Assembly: GCA_021783525.1 (NCBI GenBank)
Contig: JAJXTT010000003.1
Coordinates: forward strand, 1-26,817
Direction: 5' to 3'
Source of the DNA: Pseudomonadota bacterium
Lineage (GTDB): Bacteria > Pseudomonadota > Gammaproteobacteria > Burkholderiales > Gallionellaceae
DNA: 26,817 nucleotides
The position numbers and the translations under genes are program-made. Shown here in pieces: positions 6,653 to 15,256 of this stretch. The notes below the pieces were generated by a model that searched no databases, was not told the origin of the DNA, and was given only the letters and a program-made list of their open reading frames with translations. Numbering within the stretch: position 1 is the first letter of the stretch; every line of letters begins with the position of its first letter.

Positions 6653-8269
6653 ATGCTCACAGGCAAACTCCGCAACCAAGTCGACAAAATCTGGGAAGCC
6701 TTCTGGACCGGCGGCATCACCAACCCCATCTCGGTGATCGAGCAATTCTCCTACCTGCTCTTCATCCGCCGCCTCGACGACATTCACACCCTCAAGGAAA
6801 AAGCGGCCAACGCCTTCGGCACGCCCATCGACCGCCCCGTGTTCGCCCCGGCGCAGGATGCCTGGCGCTGGCACAAGTTCAAGAACATGGACCCGCAGCT
6901 CATGTTCGAGCTGGTGCGCGACAAGGTCTTCCCCTTCATCAAGACCCTGCACGGCGCAGAATCCAGTTTCGCCCAGCACATGAAAGACGCCATCTTCATG
7001 ATCCCCAAGGCCTCGCTGCTGGATCAAGTGGTGCAGCTCATCGACAGGCTCGACATGGAGGATCGCGACACCAAGGGCGACCTGTACGAGTACATGCTCT
7101 CCAAGCTCACCACCGCGGGCACCAACGGCCAGTTCCGCACCCCGCGCCACATCATCAACCTCATGGTGGCGATGACCGCGCCCGTGCTCGACGGCGACAA
7201 GAGCGACCTCATCTGCGACCCGGCGGCGGGCACCTGCGGCTTCCTCATGGCGGCGGAGGAATACGTGCGCCGCGATTACGCGGCGCAACTGCTGCGCAAG
7301 GAAAACGAGAAGCACTTCCACAACAGCATGTTCACCGGCTACGACTTCGACCAGAGCATGCTGCGCATCGGCGCGATGAACCTGTTGCTGCACGGCATCG
7401 AAAACCCCAAGGTCGATTACCGCGACAGCTTGAGCGACTACGGCGCGGCCAACATCAAGGACGCCTACACCCTCATCCTCGCCAACCCGCCGTTCAAGGG
7501 CTCGGTCGCCTACGAAGAACTCTCCCCCGACCTGCTCACCGCCCTCGGCAAATCGCCCAAGAAGGCCGTGGCCAAGCGCAAGCAGGCAGATGAGGATGAA
7601 GACGAAGACAACCCCAGGGAAGAAAAGAAAGGCCCCTCGGAAAAAACCGAGCTGCTGTTCCTCGCCCTCATCCTGCGCATGCTGAAGAGCGGCGGCCGCG
7701 CCGCCGTCATCGTTCCCGACGGCGTGCTGTTCGGCTCCACCAAAGCGCACCAGGAAATCCGCCAGGCCCTGGTCGAAAAGCACAAGCTCGAAGGCGTCGT
7801 CTCCATGCCCTCCGGCGTATTCAAACCCTACGCCGGCGTCTCCACCGCGATCTTGTTCTTCACCAAAACCGGCGTCGGCGGCACCGACAAGGTCTGGTTC
7901 TACGACATGCAGGCCGACGGCTACAGCCTCGACGACAAGCGCACCCCGCTCATCAGCGACGAACAGCGCGAACATCTGTTCGAGCGCAACGGCGCGGCCT
8001 TCGACGACCACGACAAATGCAACATCCCCGACATCATCGCCCGCTGGTTCGCGCGCGAGCAGGAAGGCAGTCGCGCCCGCACCGAGCAATCCTTCCTCGT
8101 GCCGAAAGAAGAGATCGTGCAGAACGGCTACGACCTCTCCATCAACCGCTACAAGCAAGTGGTGTACGAAGAAGTGCAATACGACCCGCCCAAGGTGATA
8201 CTGGCGCGCATCAAGAAATTGCAGCAAGCAATGGATGAGGGCATTCGGGCATTGGAGAAGATGCTGTGA
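6653..8269 (+). CDS. hsdM: Type I restriction-modification system, DNA methyltransferase subunit
   Basis: This 538-residue HsdM methylates adenine in the bipartite target set by HsdS and joins the restriction complex. The N-terminal helical domain (KLRNQVDKIWEAFW, FSYLLFIRRLDD) precedes the methylase fold. The SAM-binding motif I is DPAAGTCGF (189-197), with Cys195 where Gly is usual, and the catalytic motif IV is NPPF (278-281). A highly charged Lys/Asp/Glu-rich insert (roughly 303-328) precedes ELLFLALILRML. The ATG at 6653 matches the family start (MLTGKLRNQVDKIW); the frame's upstream TTG overlaps the toxin gene and is not used. It overlaps hsdS by four bases. Confidence 0.96.
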   Translation: MLTGKLRNQVDKIWEAFWTGGITNPISVIEQFSYLLFIRRLDDIHTLKEKAANAFGTPIDRPVFAPAQDAWRWHKFKNMDPQLMFELVRDKVFPFIKTLHGAESSFAQHMKDAIFMIPKASLLDQVVQLIDRLDMEDRDTKGDLYEYMLSKLTTAGTNGQFRTPRHIINLMVAMTAPVLDGDKSDLICDPAAGTCGFLMAAEEYVRRDYAAQLLRKENEKHFHNSMFTGYDFDQSMLRIGAMNLLLHGIENPKVDYRDSLSDYGAANIKDAYTLILANPPFKGSVAYEELSPDLLTALGKSPKKAVAKRKQADEDEDEDNPREEKKGPSEKTELLFLALILRMLKSGGRAAVIVPDGVLFGSTKAHQEIRQALVEKHKLEGVVSMPSGVFKPYAGVSTAILFFTKTGVGGTDKVWFYDMQADGYSLDDKRTPLISDEQREHLFERNGAAFDDHDKCNIPDIIARWFAREQEGSRARTEQSFLVPKEEIVQNGYDLSINRYKQVVYEEVQYDPPKVILARIKKLQQAMDEGIRALEKML

Positions 8270-9447
8270 TACGACCCGAAATATTTTCTAAGCAGTGGCC
8301 TGTAAAATCACTTGGGTCAGTAGTGGAGTTTCTGGATCACAAGAGAGTCCCAATAACTGCAAGCGATAGAAAAGCAGGCCCATATCCTTACTATGGTGCA
8401 AATGGTCAGCAGGACTCAGTTGATAGTTATCTCTTCGACGAGCCACTACTATTGCTTGCTGAAGATGGCGGCAATTTTGGTGATCCCAGTAGAGATATTG
8501 CCTATATCGCCAGAGGGAAATATTGGGTCAACAATCACGCGCACGTAATTAAGCCAACAAGCGTTGTTGATCTTGAGTACTTATGGCGAGTAATGGCGCG
8601 CTACGACGTGACGCCTTACATCAAAGGCGCTACACGGGCAAAGCTGTCAAAAACAGATGCCTCACGCATACCAATTCCCCTCCCGCCCCTCGCAACCCAA
8701 AAACAGATCGCCAGCGTACTGGAGCAGGCGGACCGACTGCGCAAACAGGCGCAGCAGATGGAGAGCGAACTCAACCAACTGGCCCAGTCGTTGTTTCTGG
8801 AGATGTTCGGTGACTACCGCAAAAAGCCGGAAGATCGTTTTGTTCCTCTCTCCGTCATTGCCGACGTGGTTTCTGGCGTAGCTAAAGGCAGCGACCTAAA
8901 GGGCAAACAAACGCGCATCGTTCCGTACCTTCGGGTTGCCAATGTCCAGGATGGTTTTCTCGATCTCTCGGAAATTAAGGAAATTGAGGCGACAGAGCGC
9001 GACATCGAAAAATACGTTCTGCAGCCCGGTGACATTCTCATGACCGAAGGCGGTGACTTCGACAAGCTTGGACGTGGTGCGATGTGGTCCGGGCAAGTGA
9101 AAGAGTGTATTCACCAAAATCACATCTTCAGAGTCCGCCTTTCTAATGCCTATGAGCCGAAGTTCTTCGAATACTATTTGCGTTCATCAAAGGCCAAGCT
9201 CTATTTCCTTCGTTGTGCCAAACAGACAACAAATTTGGCTTCAATCAATATGTCGCAACTGAAGGCGCTGCCAATCCCTCAAGAGGATAGAAACAAACAG
9301 GAGCAATTCGTCGCGGCGCTTGAGCTGATTGAGAGGCAAATACAAGCAGCGAAAAGTAAAGGCGAGCACTTTGAGCAAGTATTCCAAGCTCTGTTGCAAC
9401 GCGCCTTCAACGGCGAACTCACCGCCCCGGAACGCAAGGCGGCATAG
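8266..9447 (+). CDS. hsdS: Type I restriction-modification system, specificity subunit
   Basis: This 393-residue HsdS has the usual two-half layout. The first target-recognition domain (about 10-140) ends in TRAKLSKTDASRIPIPLPPLATQKQIASVL. A coiled-coil conserved region follows (about 145-185, EQADRLRKQAQQMESELNQLAQSLF). The second recognition domain (about 190-335) ends in INMSQLKALPIPQEDRNKQEQF, before the second conserved helix. The two domains read the two halves of an interrupted target that cannot be deduced from sequence. Translation starts at GTG within the end of hsdM (GTGA overlap), with GGAG eight bases upstream. Bases 8270-8660, encoding the first recognition domain, are visibly richer in AT than hsdM and the linker, suggesting domain exchange. 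Confidence 0.95.
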   Translation: MIRPEIFSKQWPVKSLGSVVEFLDHKRVPITASDRKAGPYPYYGANGQQDSVDSYLFDEPLLLLAEDGGNFGDPSRDIAYIARGKYWVNNHAHVIKPTSVVDLEYLWRVMARYDVTPYIKGATRAKLSKTDASRIPIPLPPLATQKQIASVLEQADRLRKQAQQMESELNQLAQSLFLEMFGDYRKKPEDRFVPLSVIADVVSGVAKGSDLKGKQTRIVPYLRVANVQDGFLDLSEIKEIEATERDIEKYVLQPGDILMTEGGDFDKLGRGAMWSGQVKECIHQNHIFRVRLSNAYEPKFFEYYLRSSKAKLYFLRCAKQTTNLASINMSQLKALPIPQEDRNKQEQFVAALELIERQIQAAKSKGEHFEQVFQALLQRAFNGELTAPERKAA

Positions 9448-9462
9448 GCAGGAAAGGCGCGC

Positions 9463-12400
9463 ATGTCCAACTTCACTTTCATGGCCGAATGGCCGGAGCT
9501 GCAAGAGTCTGCAAGCAAGGCCGAAGCGCTGGTGCAGGCCGATCCGCGCGCCGCCTGTTTCTACGCGCGCTTTGCCATGGAGCGTGCGGTGCAGTGGGTT
9601 TACCGTTACGACCCGGCGATGCGGCAGCCCGGTTACGACGACACGCTCAACACGCTGATCCACCAGCCCTGTTTCAAGAATGCGCTGCCGCCGCCGCTGT
9701 TCAACAAGTTCAAGCTGGTGCAGAAGGCGGGCAATGCGGCGGTGCACAGCGAGCGCAAGGTGGCCGCCGCCGATGCGGCGCAGGCGCTGCTGGAGCTGCA
9801 CCACATCTGCTACTGGTTCTACCGCAACTACAGCCGCCAGCAGCTAGTTACCAATCAGTTGTTCGACCCTGCGTTGATTCCGGCGCCGCTTGAGGCGCAG
9901 GTCAAGCAGAGCGCGAAGCAGTTGCTGGCCGTGCAGGCGCAACTGCATAAGCGGGATGAAGAGGCCGCTAAAGCACTAGCGGAAAAAGAGCGGGAGAACG
10001 AAGAGTTGCGCGCAGAGCTTGCCCGTATGCGCGAGAAGGTGGCCGAGTACAAGCTGGTCAATTTGGCAGCGGCCGACAGCCACGATTATTCCGAAGCGCA
10101 GACACGCAAATATCTGATCGACCAGTTGCTGCGCGAAGCGGGCTGGGACCCGCAAGGCGAGAAGGTCGCCGAGTATGAAGTGAGCGGCATGCCCAACAAC
10201 CAGGGCGTGGGCTATGTTGACTATGTACTGTGGGGCGGCAACGGTTTGCCGCTGGCGGCGGTGGAAGCGAAGCGCACCACGGTGGAGCCGCAGACCGGCC
10301 GCCAGCAGGCGGTGCTGTATGCCGATTGCCTGAGCAAGATGCACGGCCAGCGCCCGCTGATCTATTACACCAACGGTTACAACATCTGGTTCTGGGACGA
10401 CACCACTTACCCGCCGCGCATGGTGCAGGGCTTCCACACCCGCGACGAGATGCAGCGCATCATCGACCGGCGCACGCTCGCCACGCCGCTGGCGCAGGGG
10501 GAGATCGACAGCGCCATTGCGGGCAAGGGGCGGCCTTATCAGGTGCAGGCGATCCGCTCGGTGTGCGAACAGTTCGAGAAGCACCGCCAGCACAAGTCGC
10601 TGCTGGTGATGGCGACCGGCACCGGCAAGACGCGCACGGTGATCGCGCTGGTGGATGTGCTGCTGCGCGCCGGCTGGGTGAAGAACGTGCTGTTCCTCGC
10701 CGACCGCAACGCGCTGGTGACTCAGGCGAAGAAGGAATTCGGCAAACTGCTGCCACATGTTGCGGCAAATATTCTTTCCGGTGGAACGACTACGCTGACG
10801 GGGCGGGTGCAGCTCGCCACTTACCCGACCATGATGAACCTGCTGGGCGAGCCCGCTGACCGGCGCTCGTTCGGCATCGGTTACTTCGACCTGGTAATCG
10901 TGGACGAGGCGCACCGCTCCATCTACCAGAAGTACCGCTACATCTTCGATTACTTCGATGCGCTGCTGGTGGGCCTCACCGCCACGCCGAAGAGCGAGAT
11001 CGACAAAAATACCTACACCATTTTCGACATCGAAAATAACGTGCCGACCTTCGCCTACGAATCGGGCGAAGCGTTCGCCGACGAGGTGCTGGTGCCGCCA
11101 CGGGGCTATAGCGTGCCGCTCAAGTTTGTGCGCCAGGGGGTGAAGTACAAGGAGCTGTCGCCGCAAGAGCAGGCAGAGTGGGAAAGCAAGGAGCAGCTCG
11201 AAGGGCGCGAGGAGGTGCTGCCGTCGGAGCTGAACAAGTTCCTGTTCAACACCGACACCGTGGACAAGATGCTGCAAACACTGGTGCAGCACGGCATCAA
11301 GGTCGCAGGTGGCGAGCGGCTGGGCAAGACCATCATCTTCGCGGCCAACAACGCGCATGCCGAGCTGATCGTGGATCGCTACAACAAACACTACCGCCAC
11401 CATGCGGGCAAGTTTGCGCGCGTCATCACCTACAAGGAAAAGTACGCCGACACGCTGATCGAGGAATTCAAGGGCGAGAAGGAGCCGCTCGACCCGAACA
11501 TACCGCTGACCATTGCCGTGTCGGTGGACATGCTCGACACCGGCATCGACGTGCCCGAGGTGGTGAACCTGGTGTTCTTCAAGGTGGTGCAGTCGCGCGT
11601 GAAGTTTGTGCAGATGCTGGGGCGCGGCACGCGCTTGTGCCCGGATTTGTTCGGCCCCGGCGAAAACAAAAAAGAGTTCATCGTTTTCGATTACTGCCAG
11701 AACCTGGAGTTTTTCGAGGAGAACCCGGACGGCGCGAAAGACAGCAGCAACAAGCCGCTGCCGGAGCTGATCTTCGAGAAGCGCGTGCAGATTTCCGCTG
11801 CATTGGCGAAATCGGAATACGACGCCGATCAGGACTATCGCCGCTACACCCTCGACCTGTTGCACCATGCCGTGGCCGGGATGAACCTCGACAACTTCAT
11901 CGTGCGCCCGCGTCGCGAGATCGTGGAGCGCTACCAGCAGCGCGAGCGCTGGAATGTTCTGGACGCGCTGGCCGTGGGCGAGTTGTGCAATCAGGTGGGG
12001 CCGCTGCCTACCGAGGCCGACCCCATCAACCCCGGTGAGGCGAACGACGAGATGGCGATGCGCTTCGACCATCTCGCCTTGCGCTTGCAGGTGGCGCTGT
12101 TGGAAGAAGGCGCGATTCCCGAAGGGCTGCGTTTGCAGGTGATCGACCTCGCCCACTATCTGGAGGCGAAGGCCAGCATTCCCAATGTGAAGCAGCAGCT
12201 CCATTTCATCCAGCAGGTGCAAAGCGACGAGTGGTGGCAGAACGTTACCATCCCCATGCTGGAAGAGCTGCGGCGCAAGCTGCGCCTGCTGATCCAGTTC
12301 ATCGACAAGGAAAAGCGCGAAGTGGTTTACACCACCTTTGCAGATGAGCTGGGCGAGGTGGAGCAAAAGAACGTGGTGGCAATCATGGGTGCGGGAACGG

Positions 12401-12939
12401 GGCTGGCCCAATACCGCAAGAAGGTGGAGGCGTACATCAAGGCGCACGAAGACCACCTCACCATCCAGCGCATCAAGCGCAACATTCCCGTGACCGCGCT
12501 GGACCTGGAGCAACTGGACGAGATGCTGTTCAAGGCCAGCGGCATGAAGAACCGTGCGGAGTACGACCAGACCATCCACCCGGAAAAACCGCTGGGCGTG
12601 TTCATCCGCGAACTGGTTGGGTTGGATCGCCATGCAGCCAAGGAAGCCTTTGCGGAATTCCTCGATGCAACGCAGATGAACAGCAGCCAGATTCAGTTCA
12701 TCAACACGTTGATCGATTACTTCACGCAAAACGGCGTAATGACAATGGCGCAGCAGAGTCTCGCCCAGCCGCCTTTCTCGGATATCCACAGCGACAGCCT
12801 GTTCGGGCTGTTCGACGAGGCGCAGGTGAAGACGCTGTCCGAGAAGATACGCTGGATCAACCGGAATGCCGAGGCGGTGAATGATGAAATGCCGATGTTG
12901 AAGGCGGCGGAGCCGAAGCCGAAGAGTTACGGACAATGA
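9463..12939 (+). CDS. hsdR: Type I restriction-modification system, restriction/translocase subunit
   Basis: This 1158-residue HsdR is of the EcoEI-like type. It begins with a DUF4145-like helical domain (about 5-125) and a coiled coil (about 150-195, rich in Glu/Lys/Arg). The nuclease domain follows, with Asp253, Glu268-Ala-Lys270 forming the PD-ExK site. The superfamily 2 motor has Walker A ATGTGKT (384-390), the DEAH box (481-484) and motif VI QMLGRGTR (717-724). The C-terminal third is the helical HsdR end that contacts HsdM. It cuts DNA lacking methylation after translocation. A good ribosome site (GGAAAGG) precedes the ATG, 15 bases after hsdS. All catalytic motifs are intact, so the system appears functional. 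Confidence 0.97.
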   Translation: MSNFTFMAEWPELQESASKAEALVQADPRAACFYARFAMERAVQWVYRYDPAMRQPGYDDTLNTLIHQPCFKNALPPPLFNKFKLVQKAGNAAVHSERKVAAADAAQALLELHHICYWFYRNYSRQQLVTNQLFDPALIPAPLEAQVKQSAKQLLAVQAQLHKRDEEAAKALAEKERENEELRAELARMREKVAEYKLVNLAAADSHDYSEAQTRKYLIDQLLREAGWDPQGEKVAEYEVSGMPNNQGVGYVDYVLWGGNGLPLAAVEAKRTTVEPQTGRQQAVLYADCLSKMHGQRPLIYYTNGYNIWFWDDTTYPPRMVQGFHTRDEMQRIIDRRTLATPLAQGEIDSAIAGKGRPYQVQAIRSVCEQFEKHRQHKSLLVMATGTGKTRTVIALVDVLLRAGWVKNVLFLADRNALVTQAKKEFGKLLPHVAANILSGGTTTLTGRVQLATYPTMMNLLGEPADRRSFGIGYFDLVIVDEAHRSIYQKYRYIFDYFDALLVGLTATPKSEIDKNTYTIFDIENNVPTFAYESGEAFADEVLVPPRGYSVPLKFVRQGVKYKELSPQEQAEWESKEQLEGREEVLPSELNKFLFNTDTVDKMLQTLVQHGIKVAGGERLGKTIIFAANNAHAELIVDRYNKHYRHHAGKFARVITYKEKYADTLIEEFKGEKEPLDPNIPLTIAVSVDMLDTGIDVPEVVNLVFFKVVQSRVKFVQMLGRGTRLCPDLFGPGENKKEFIVFDYCQNLEFFEENPDGAKDSSNKPLPELIFEKRVQISAALAKSEYDADQDYRRYTLDLLHHAVAGMNLDNFIVRPRREIVERYQQRERWNVLDALAVGELCNQVGPLPTEADPINPGEANDEMAMRFDHLALRLQVALLEEGAIPEGLRLQVIDLAHYLEAKASIPNVKQQLHFIQQVQSDEWWQNVTIPMLEELRRKLRLLIQFIDKEKREVVYTTFADELGEVEQKNVVAIMGAGTGLAQYRKKVEAYIKAHEDHLTIQRIKRNIPVTALDLEQLDEMLFKASGMKNRAEYDQTIHPEKPLGVFIRELVGLDRHAAKEAFAEFLDATQMNSSQIQFINTLIDYFTQNGVMTMAQQSLAQPPFSDIHSDSLFGLFDEAQVKTLSEKIRWINRNAEAVNDEMPMLKAAEPKPKSYGQ

Positions 12940-12978
12940 CCGCACTACGTTGCACTAGTCGACGGCTTTTTGGCTGAA

Positions 12979-13007
12979 TTGACCAAATCGAACGATTCGG
13001 TTAGATT
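12979..13007 (+). promoter_or_regulatory. Promoter and spacer operator of the Phd/PIN toxin-antitoxin pair
   Basis: TTGACC (12979-12984) and TAGATT (13002-13007) are separated by exactly 17 bases, a good sigma70 promoter. A palindrome of the form ACCAAATCG-AA-CGATTCGGT (12982-13001, one mismatch) fills the spacer. This is the arrangement expected for autorepression by a toxin-antitoxin complex. Transcription would start near 13014. Confidence 0.7.
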
Positions 13008-13040
13008 GCGGCTATCTTGTTGATGAAAAAAGGATATGCC

Positions 13041-13292
13041 ATGCAAACTTATACCGCAAATGATGCCAAGACGCATTTTGGCGAGTTTCTGGACAGGGCG
13101 CAGCGTGAGCCCGTGCGTGTAATGCGGCATGACCGGGTGGTTGGTGTGATGGTGAGTGCGGAGGATTTCGAGGCGATGCGGGTTTTCTACGCCAATCGCT
13201 TGTTGCAGACGATGGACGAGGCGGCTGTCGCGGCAGAGAAAGCCGGGCTGACGCCGGAGAAGCTGGAGCAGTTGCTGGCCGACGAAAGCTGA
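13041..13292 (+). CDS. Phd/YefM-family antitoxin
   Basis: This 83-residue antitoxin begins MQTYTANDAKTHFGEFLDRAQREPVRVMRHDRVVGVM, the typical Phd/YefM DNA-binding N-terminus that dimerises on the operator. The C-terminal part (helical, acidic, ending LTPEKLEQLLADES) would wrap and neutralise the toxin. ATG 13041 is preferred to the in-frame ATG 13023 because AAGGA lies six bases before it and the longer form adds only MKKGYA. It is followed after six bases by the PIN-domain gene, the usual antitoxin-toxin order. Confidence 0.9.
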   Translation: MQTYTANDAKTHFGEFLDRAQREPVRVMRHDRVVGVMVSAEDFEAMRVFYANRLLQTMDEAAVAAEKAGLTPEKLEQLLADES

Positions 13293-13298
13293 CAGGCC

Positions 13299-13751
13299 AT
13301 GACCCCGCGCGGGCCGTATGTTGTGGTCGATACCAATGTGTGGATCAGCGGCATGCTGACGCGAACAGGCACGCCGGCGCAATTGGTGCGTTCGGTATTG
13401 AGCCAGGCTCGTCCGGTGCTGACGACAGAGACCTTTGCGGAATTGAGGCAGCGATTGTGGTTGCCAAAGTTCGATCGCTATGTGTCGATGGAGGCCAGGA
13501 AGTTGTTGCTGCACGATCTGGATGCGTCCGCATTCTGGTTCGAAGTACCGCAGCACATCGCTGCACAAAAATTCTGCCGCGATGCGGATGACGACAAATT
13601 CATCCATGCCGCGCTGGCCTCGGCTGCCGCATGGCTGGTGACCGGCGACAGGGATCTGCTGGACTTGGCAGATGGCCTGGCGGCTTCCGGTGTGCGTGTC
13701 GTTTCGCCGGCACAGGCGATATTGCTTCCCGATTTTGACTTGCATAACTGA
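13299..13751 (+). CDS. PIN-domain toxin (putative ribonuclease)
   Basis: This 150-residue protein of the COG1569-type PIN toxins has acidic metal-binding residues in the expected order. These are Asp11 in VVVDTNVWISG, Glu48 in ETFAELRQRL, Asp95 and Asp98 in CRDADDDKFIHAA, and Asp117 in LVTGDRDLL. PIN toxins are magnesium-dependent RNases; the target here is unknown. It lies six bases after the antitoxin gene and six bases before tsaC, so tsaC may be partly transcribed from the toxin-antitoxin promoter. Residues appear complete, so it is probably active. Confidence 0.88.
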   Translation: MTPRGPYVVVDTNVWISGMLTRTGTPAQLVRSVLSQARPVLTTETFAELRQRLWLPKFDRYVSMEARKLLLHDLDASAFWFEVPQHIAAQKFCRDADDDKFIHAALASAAAWLVTGDRDLLDLADGLAASGVRVVSPAQAILLPDFDLHN

Positions 13752-13757
13752 TCTGTC

Positions 13758-14309
13758 ATGTACGCACTCCATTACCGTATTGTTTCCGCCTACCTCAGAC
13801 GCGGCGGCCTCATCGCCTATCCCACCGAGTCCTGCTACGGTTTGGGTTGCGATCCCTCCAACCGCCGCGCGGTGCAGCGCATCCTCAGGCTCAAGCAACG
13901 TCCGCAGAAGAAGGGGCTGATCCTGATCGCTTCCAGCTACCGGCAGGTGGCCCGCTACATCCTGCCGCTCACGCCTGCCGAGCAGCACAAGCTCCAGGCC
14001 GATGGCGCGCAGGCCATCACCTACCTGATGCCGGTGAAGCCCTCCTGCCCGCGCTGGCTGCGCGGCAAGCACGACACGCTGGCGATCCGCATGACGGCGC
14101 ATCCGGTTGCCAAAGGGCTGTGCCGCGGCACGGATACGGCGCTGGTTTCCACCAGCGCGAACCTGAGCGGACAGCGCTCGGTGAGGACATATGCCGAGTG
14201 CAAGCGCTTGTTCGGCAAGAGCGTATGGGTATTGCCGGGGCGCGTGGGCAAGCGCAAGCGTCCTTCCACGATACGAGTCTGGGGGGATGATAAAATCATC
14301 CGCAAATAA
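13758..14309 (+). CDS. tsaC: L-threonylcarbamoyladenylate synthase (TsaC/YrdC family)
   Basis: This 183-residue YrdC-fold enzyme makes threonylcarbamoyl-AMP from threonine, bicarbonate and ATP, for t6A37 modification of ANN-decoding tRNAs. It shows GGLIAYPTESCYGLGCDP (16-33), LKQRPQKKGLILIAS, and the nucleotide-binding LVSTSANLSGQ, plus RPSTIRVW near the C-terminus. It has the single-domain length of TsaC, without the Sua5 domain. No clear ribosome site precedes ATG 13758. In related bacteria it commonly lies near purD and hemF, so this is where the core gene order resumes after the island. Confidence 0.92.
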   Translation: MYALHYRIVSAYLRRGGLIAYPTESCYGLGCDPSNRRAVQRILRLKQRPQKKGLILIASSYRQVARYILPLTPAEQHKLQADGAQAITYLMPVKPSCPRWLRGKHDTLAIRMTAHPVAKGLCRGTDTALVSTSANLSGQRSVRTYAECKRLFGKSVWVLPGRVGKRKRPSTIRVWGDDKIIRK

Positions 14310-14332
14310 CGACACATCAAACCGGAGAGAAC

Positions 14333-15247
14333 ATGGATAGCAGTCCCGTCAAAGAATACCTGCTCGAATTGCAGGAGCTCATCGTCGAACGCCTGGAACA
14401 GGTGGACGGCAAGAAATTCCTGCGCGACAAATGGGAGCGCGCCAGCGGCAGCGGCGGCATCGGCAAGGGCGAAGGCATCAGCTGCATCATCGAGGAAGGC
14501 AACGTGCTGGAACGCGGCGGCGTGGCGTTCTCGCACGTGCAAGGCGACAAGATGCCGGCTTCCGCCACGGCACACCGTCCCGAACTGGCCGGCTGCAGCT
14601 GGGAGGCGATGGGCGTATCGCTGGTGATGCATCCGCGCAACCCCTACGCACCGACCTCGCACGCCAACGTGCGCATGTTCATGGCGCACAAGCCCGACGG
14701 CGACAAGGTGTTCTGGTTCGGCGGCGGCATGGACCTCACGCCATACTACGGCTTCGAGGAGGACGCGAAACACTTCCACCAGATCTGCAAGAACTCGCTG
14801 GCGCCGTTCGACCCTTCGCTGCACCCGCGCTTCAAGAAATGGTGCGACGATTATTTCTTCCTCAAGCACCGCGGCGAACCGCGCGGCGTGGGCGGCATTT
14901 TCTTCGACGACCTGAGCGAACCGGACTTCGACAGCTGCTTCGCGATCCAGCAGAGCGTCGGCGACCACTACCTGTCGGCCTATGTGCCGCTGCTGGAAAA
15001 GCGCAAGGACACGCCCTACGGCGAACGCGAGCGCGACTTCCAGCTCTATCGCCGCGGCCGCTATGTCGAATTCAACCTGGTCATCGACCGCGGCACCATC
15101 TTCGGCCTGCAGTCGAACGGGCGCACCGAATCCATCCTGCTGTCCATGCCGCCGCTGGTGAAATGGCGCTACGACTGGCACCCGGAGAAAGGCACGCCGG
15201 AAGCCGAGCTGTACGACAAGTATCTGGTGCCCAGGGACTGGGTGTGA
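14333..15247 (+). CDS. hemF: Oxygen-dependent coproporphyrinogen III oxidase
   Basis: This 304-residue aerobic heme-pathway enzyme decarboxylates coproporphyrinogen III to protoporphyrinogen IX using O2. Conserved segments include ERGGVAFSHVQG, MHPRNPYAPTSHANVRMF, FWFGGGMDLTPYYGFEEDAKHFH, KHRGEPRGVGGIFFDD, and RYVEFNLVIDRGTIFGLQSNGRTESIL towards the C-terminus. Length matches E. coli HemF (299). A clear ribosome site (CGGAGAG) precedes ATG 14333, 23 bases after tsaC. It implies that the organism makes heme in the presence of oxygen. Confidence 0.97.
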   Translation: MDSSPVKEYLLELQELIVERLEQVDGKKFLRDKWERASGSGGIGKGEGISCIIEEGNVLERGGVAFSHVQGDKMPASATAHRPELAGCSWEAMGVSLVMHPRNPYAPTSHANVRMFMAHKPDGDKVFWFGGGMDLTPYYGFEEDAKHFHQICKNSLAPFDPSLHPRFKKWCDDYFFLKHRGEPRGVGGIFFDDLSEPDFDSCFAIQQSVGDHYLSAYVPLLEKRKDTPYGERERDFQLYRRGRYVEFNLVIDRGTIFGLQSNGRTESILLSMPPLVKWRYDWHPEKGTPEAELYDKYLVPRDWV

Positions 15248-15256
15248 GTTTCCATT

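Noticed and set aside
6533..8227. 564-codon open frame opposite hsdM
   Set aside because: Shadow frame with Val/Glu/His-rich low-complexity translation; hsdM is unambiguous.
9976..12945. 989-codon open frame on the - strand opposite hsdR
   Set aside because: It is the antisense shadow of a GC-rich gene; the translation is rich in His, Arg and Leu without domain motifs, and hsdR has full motif support.
4391..13757. Integrase, transposase or attachment repeats marking the island as a mobile element
   Set aside because: No such gene or convincing flanking direct repeat was seen by eye.
12945..14315. 456-codon open frame opposite the Phd/PIN pair and tsaC
   Set aside because: It spans three recognised genes on the other strand and has no coherent domain.
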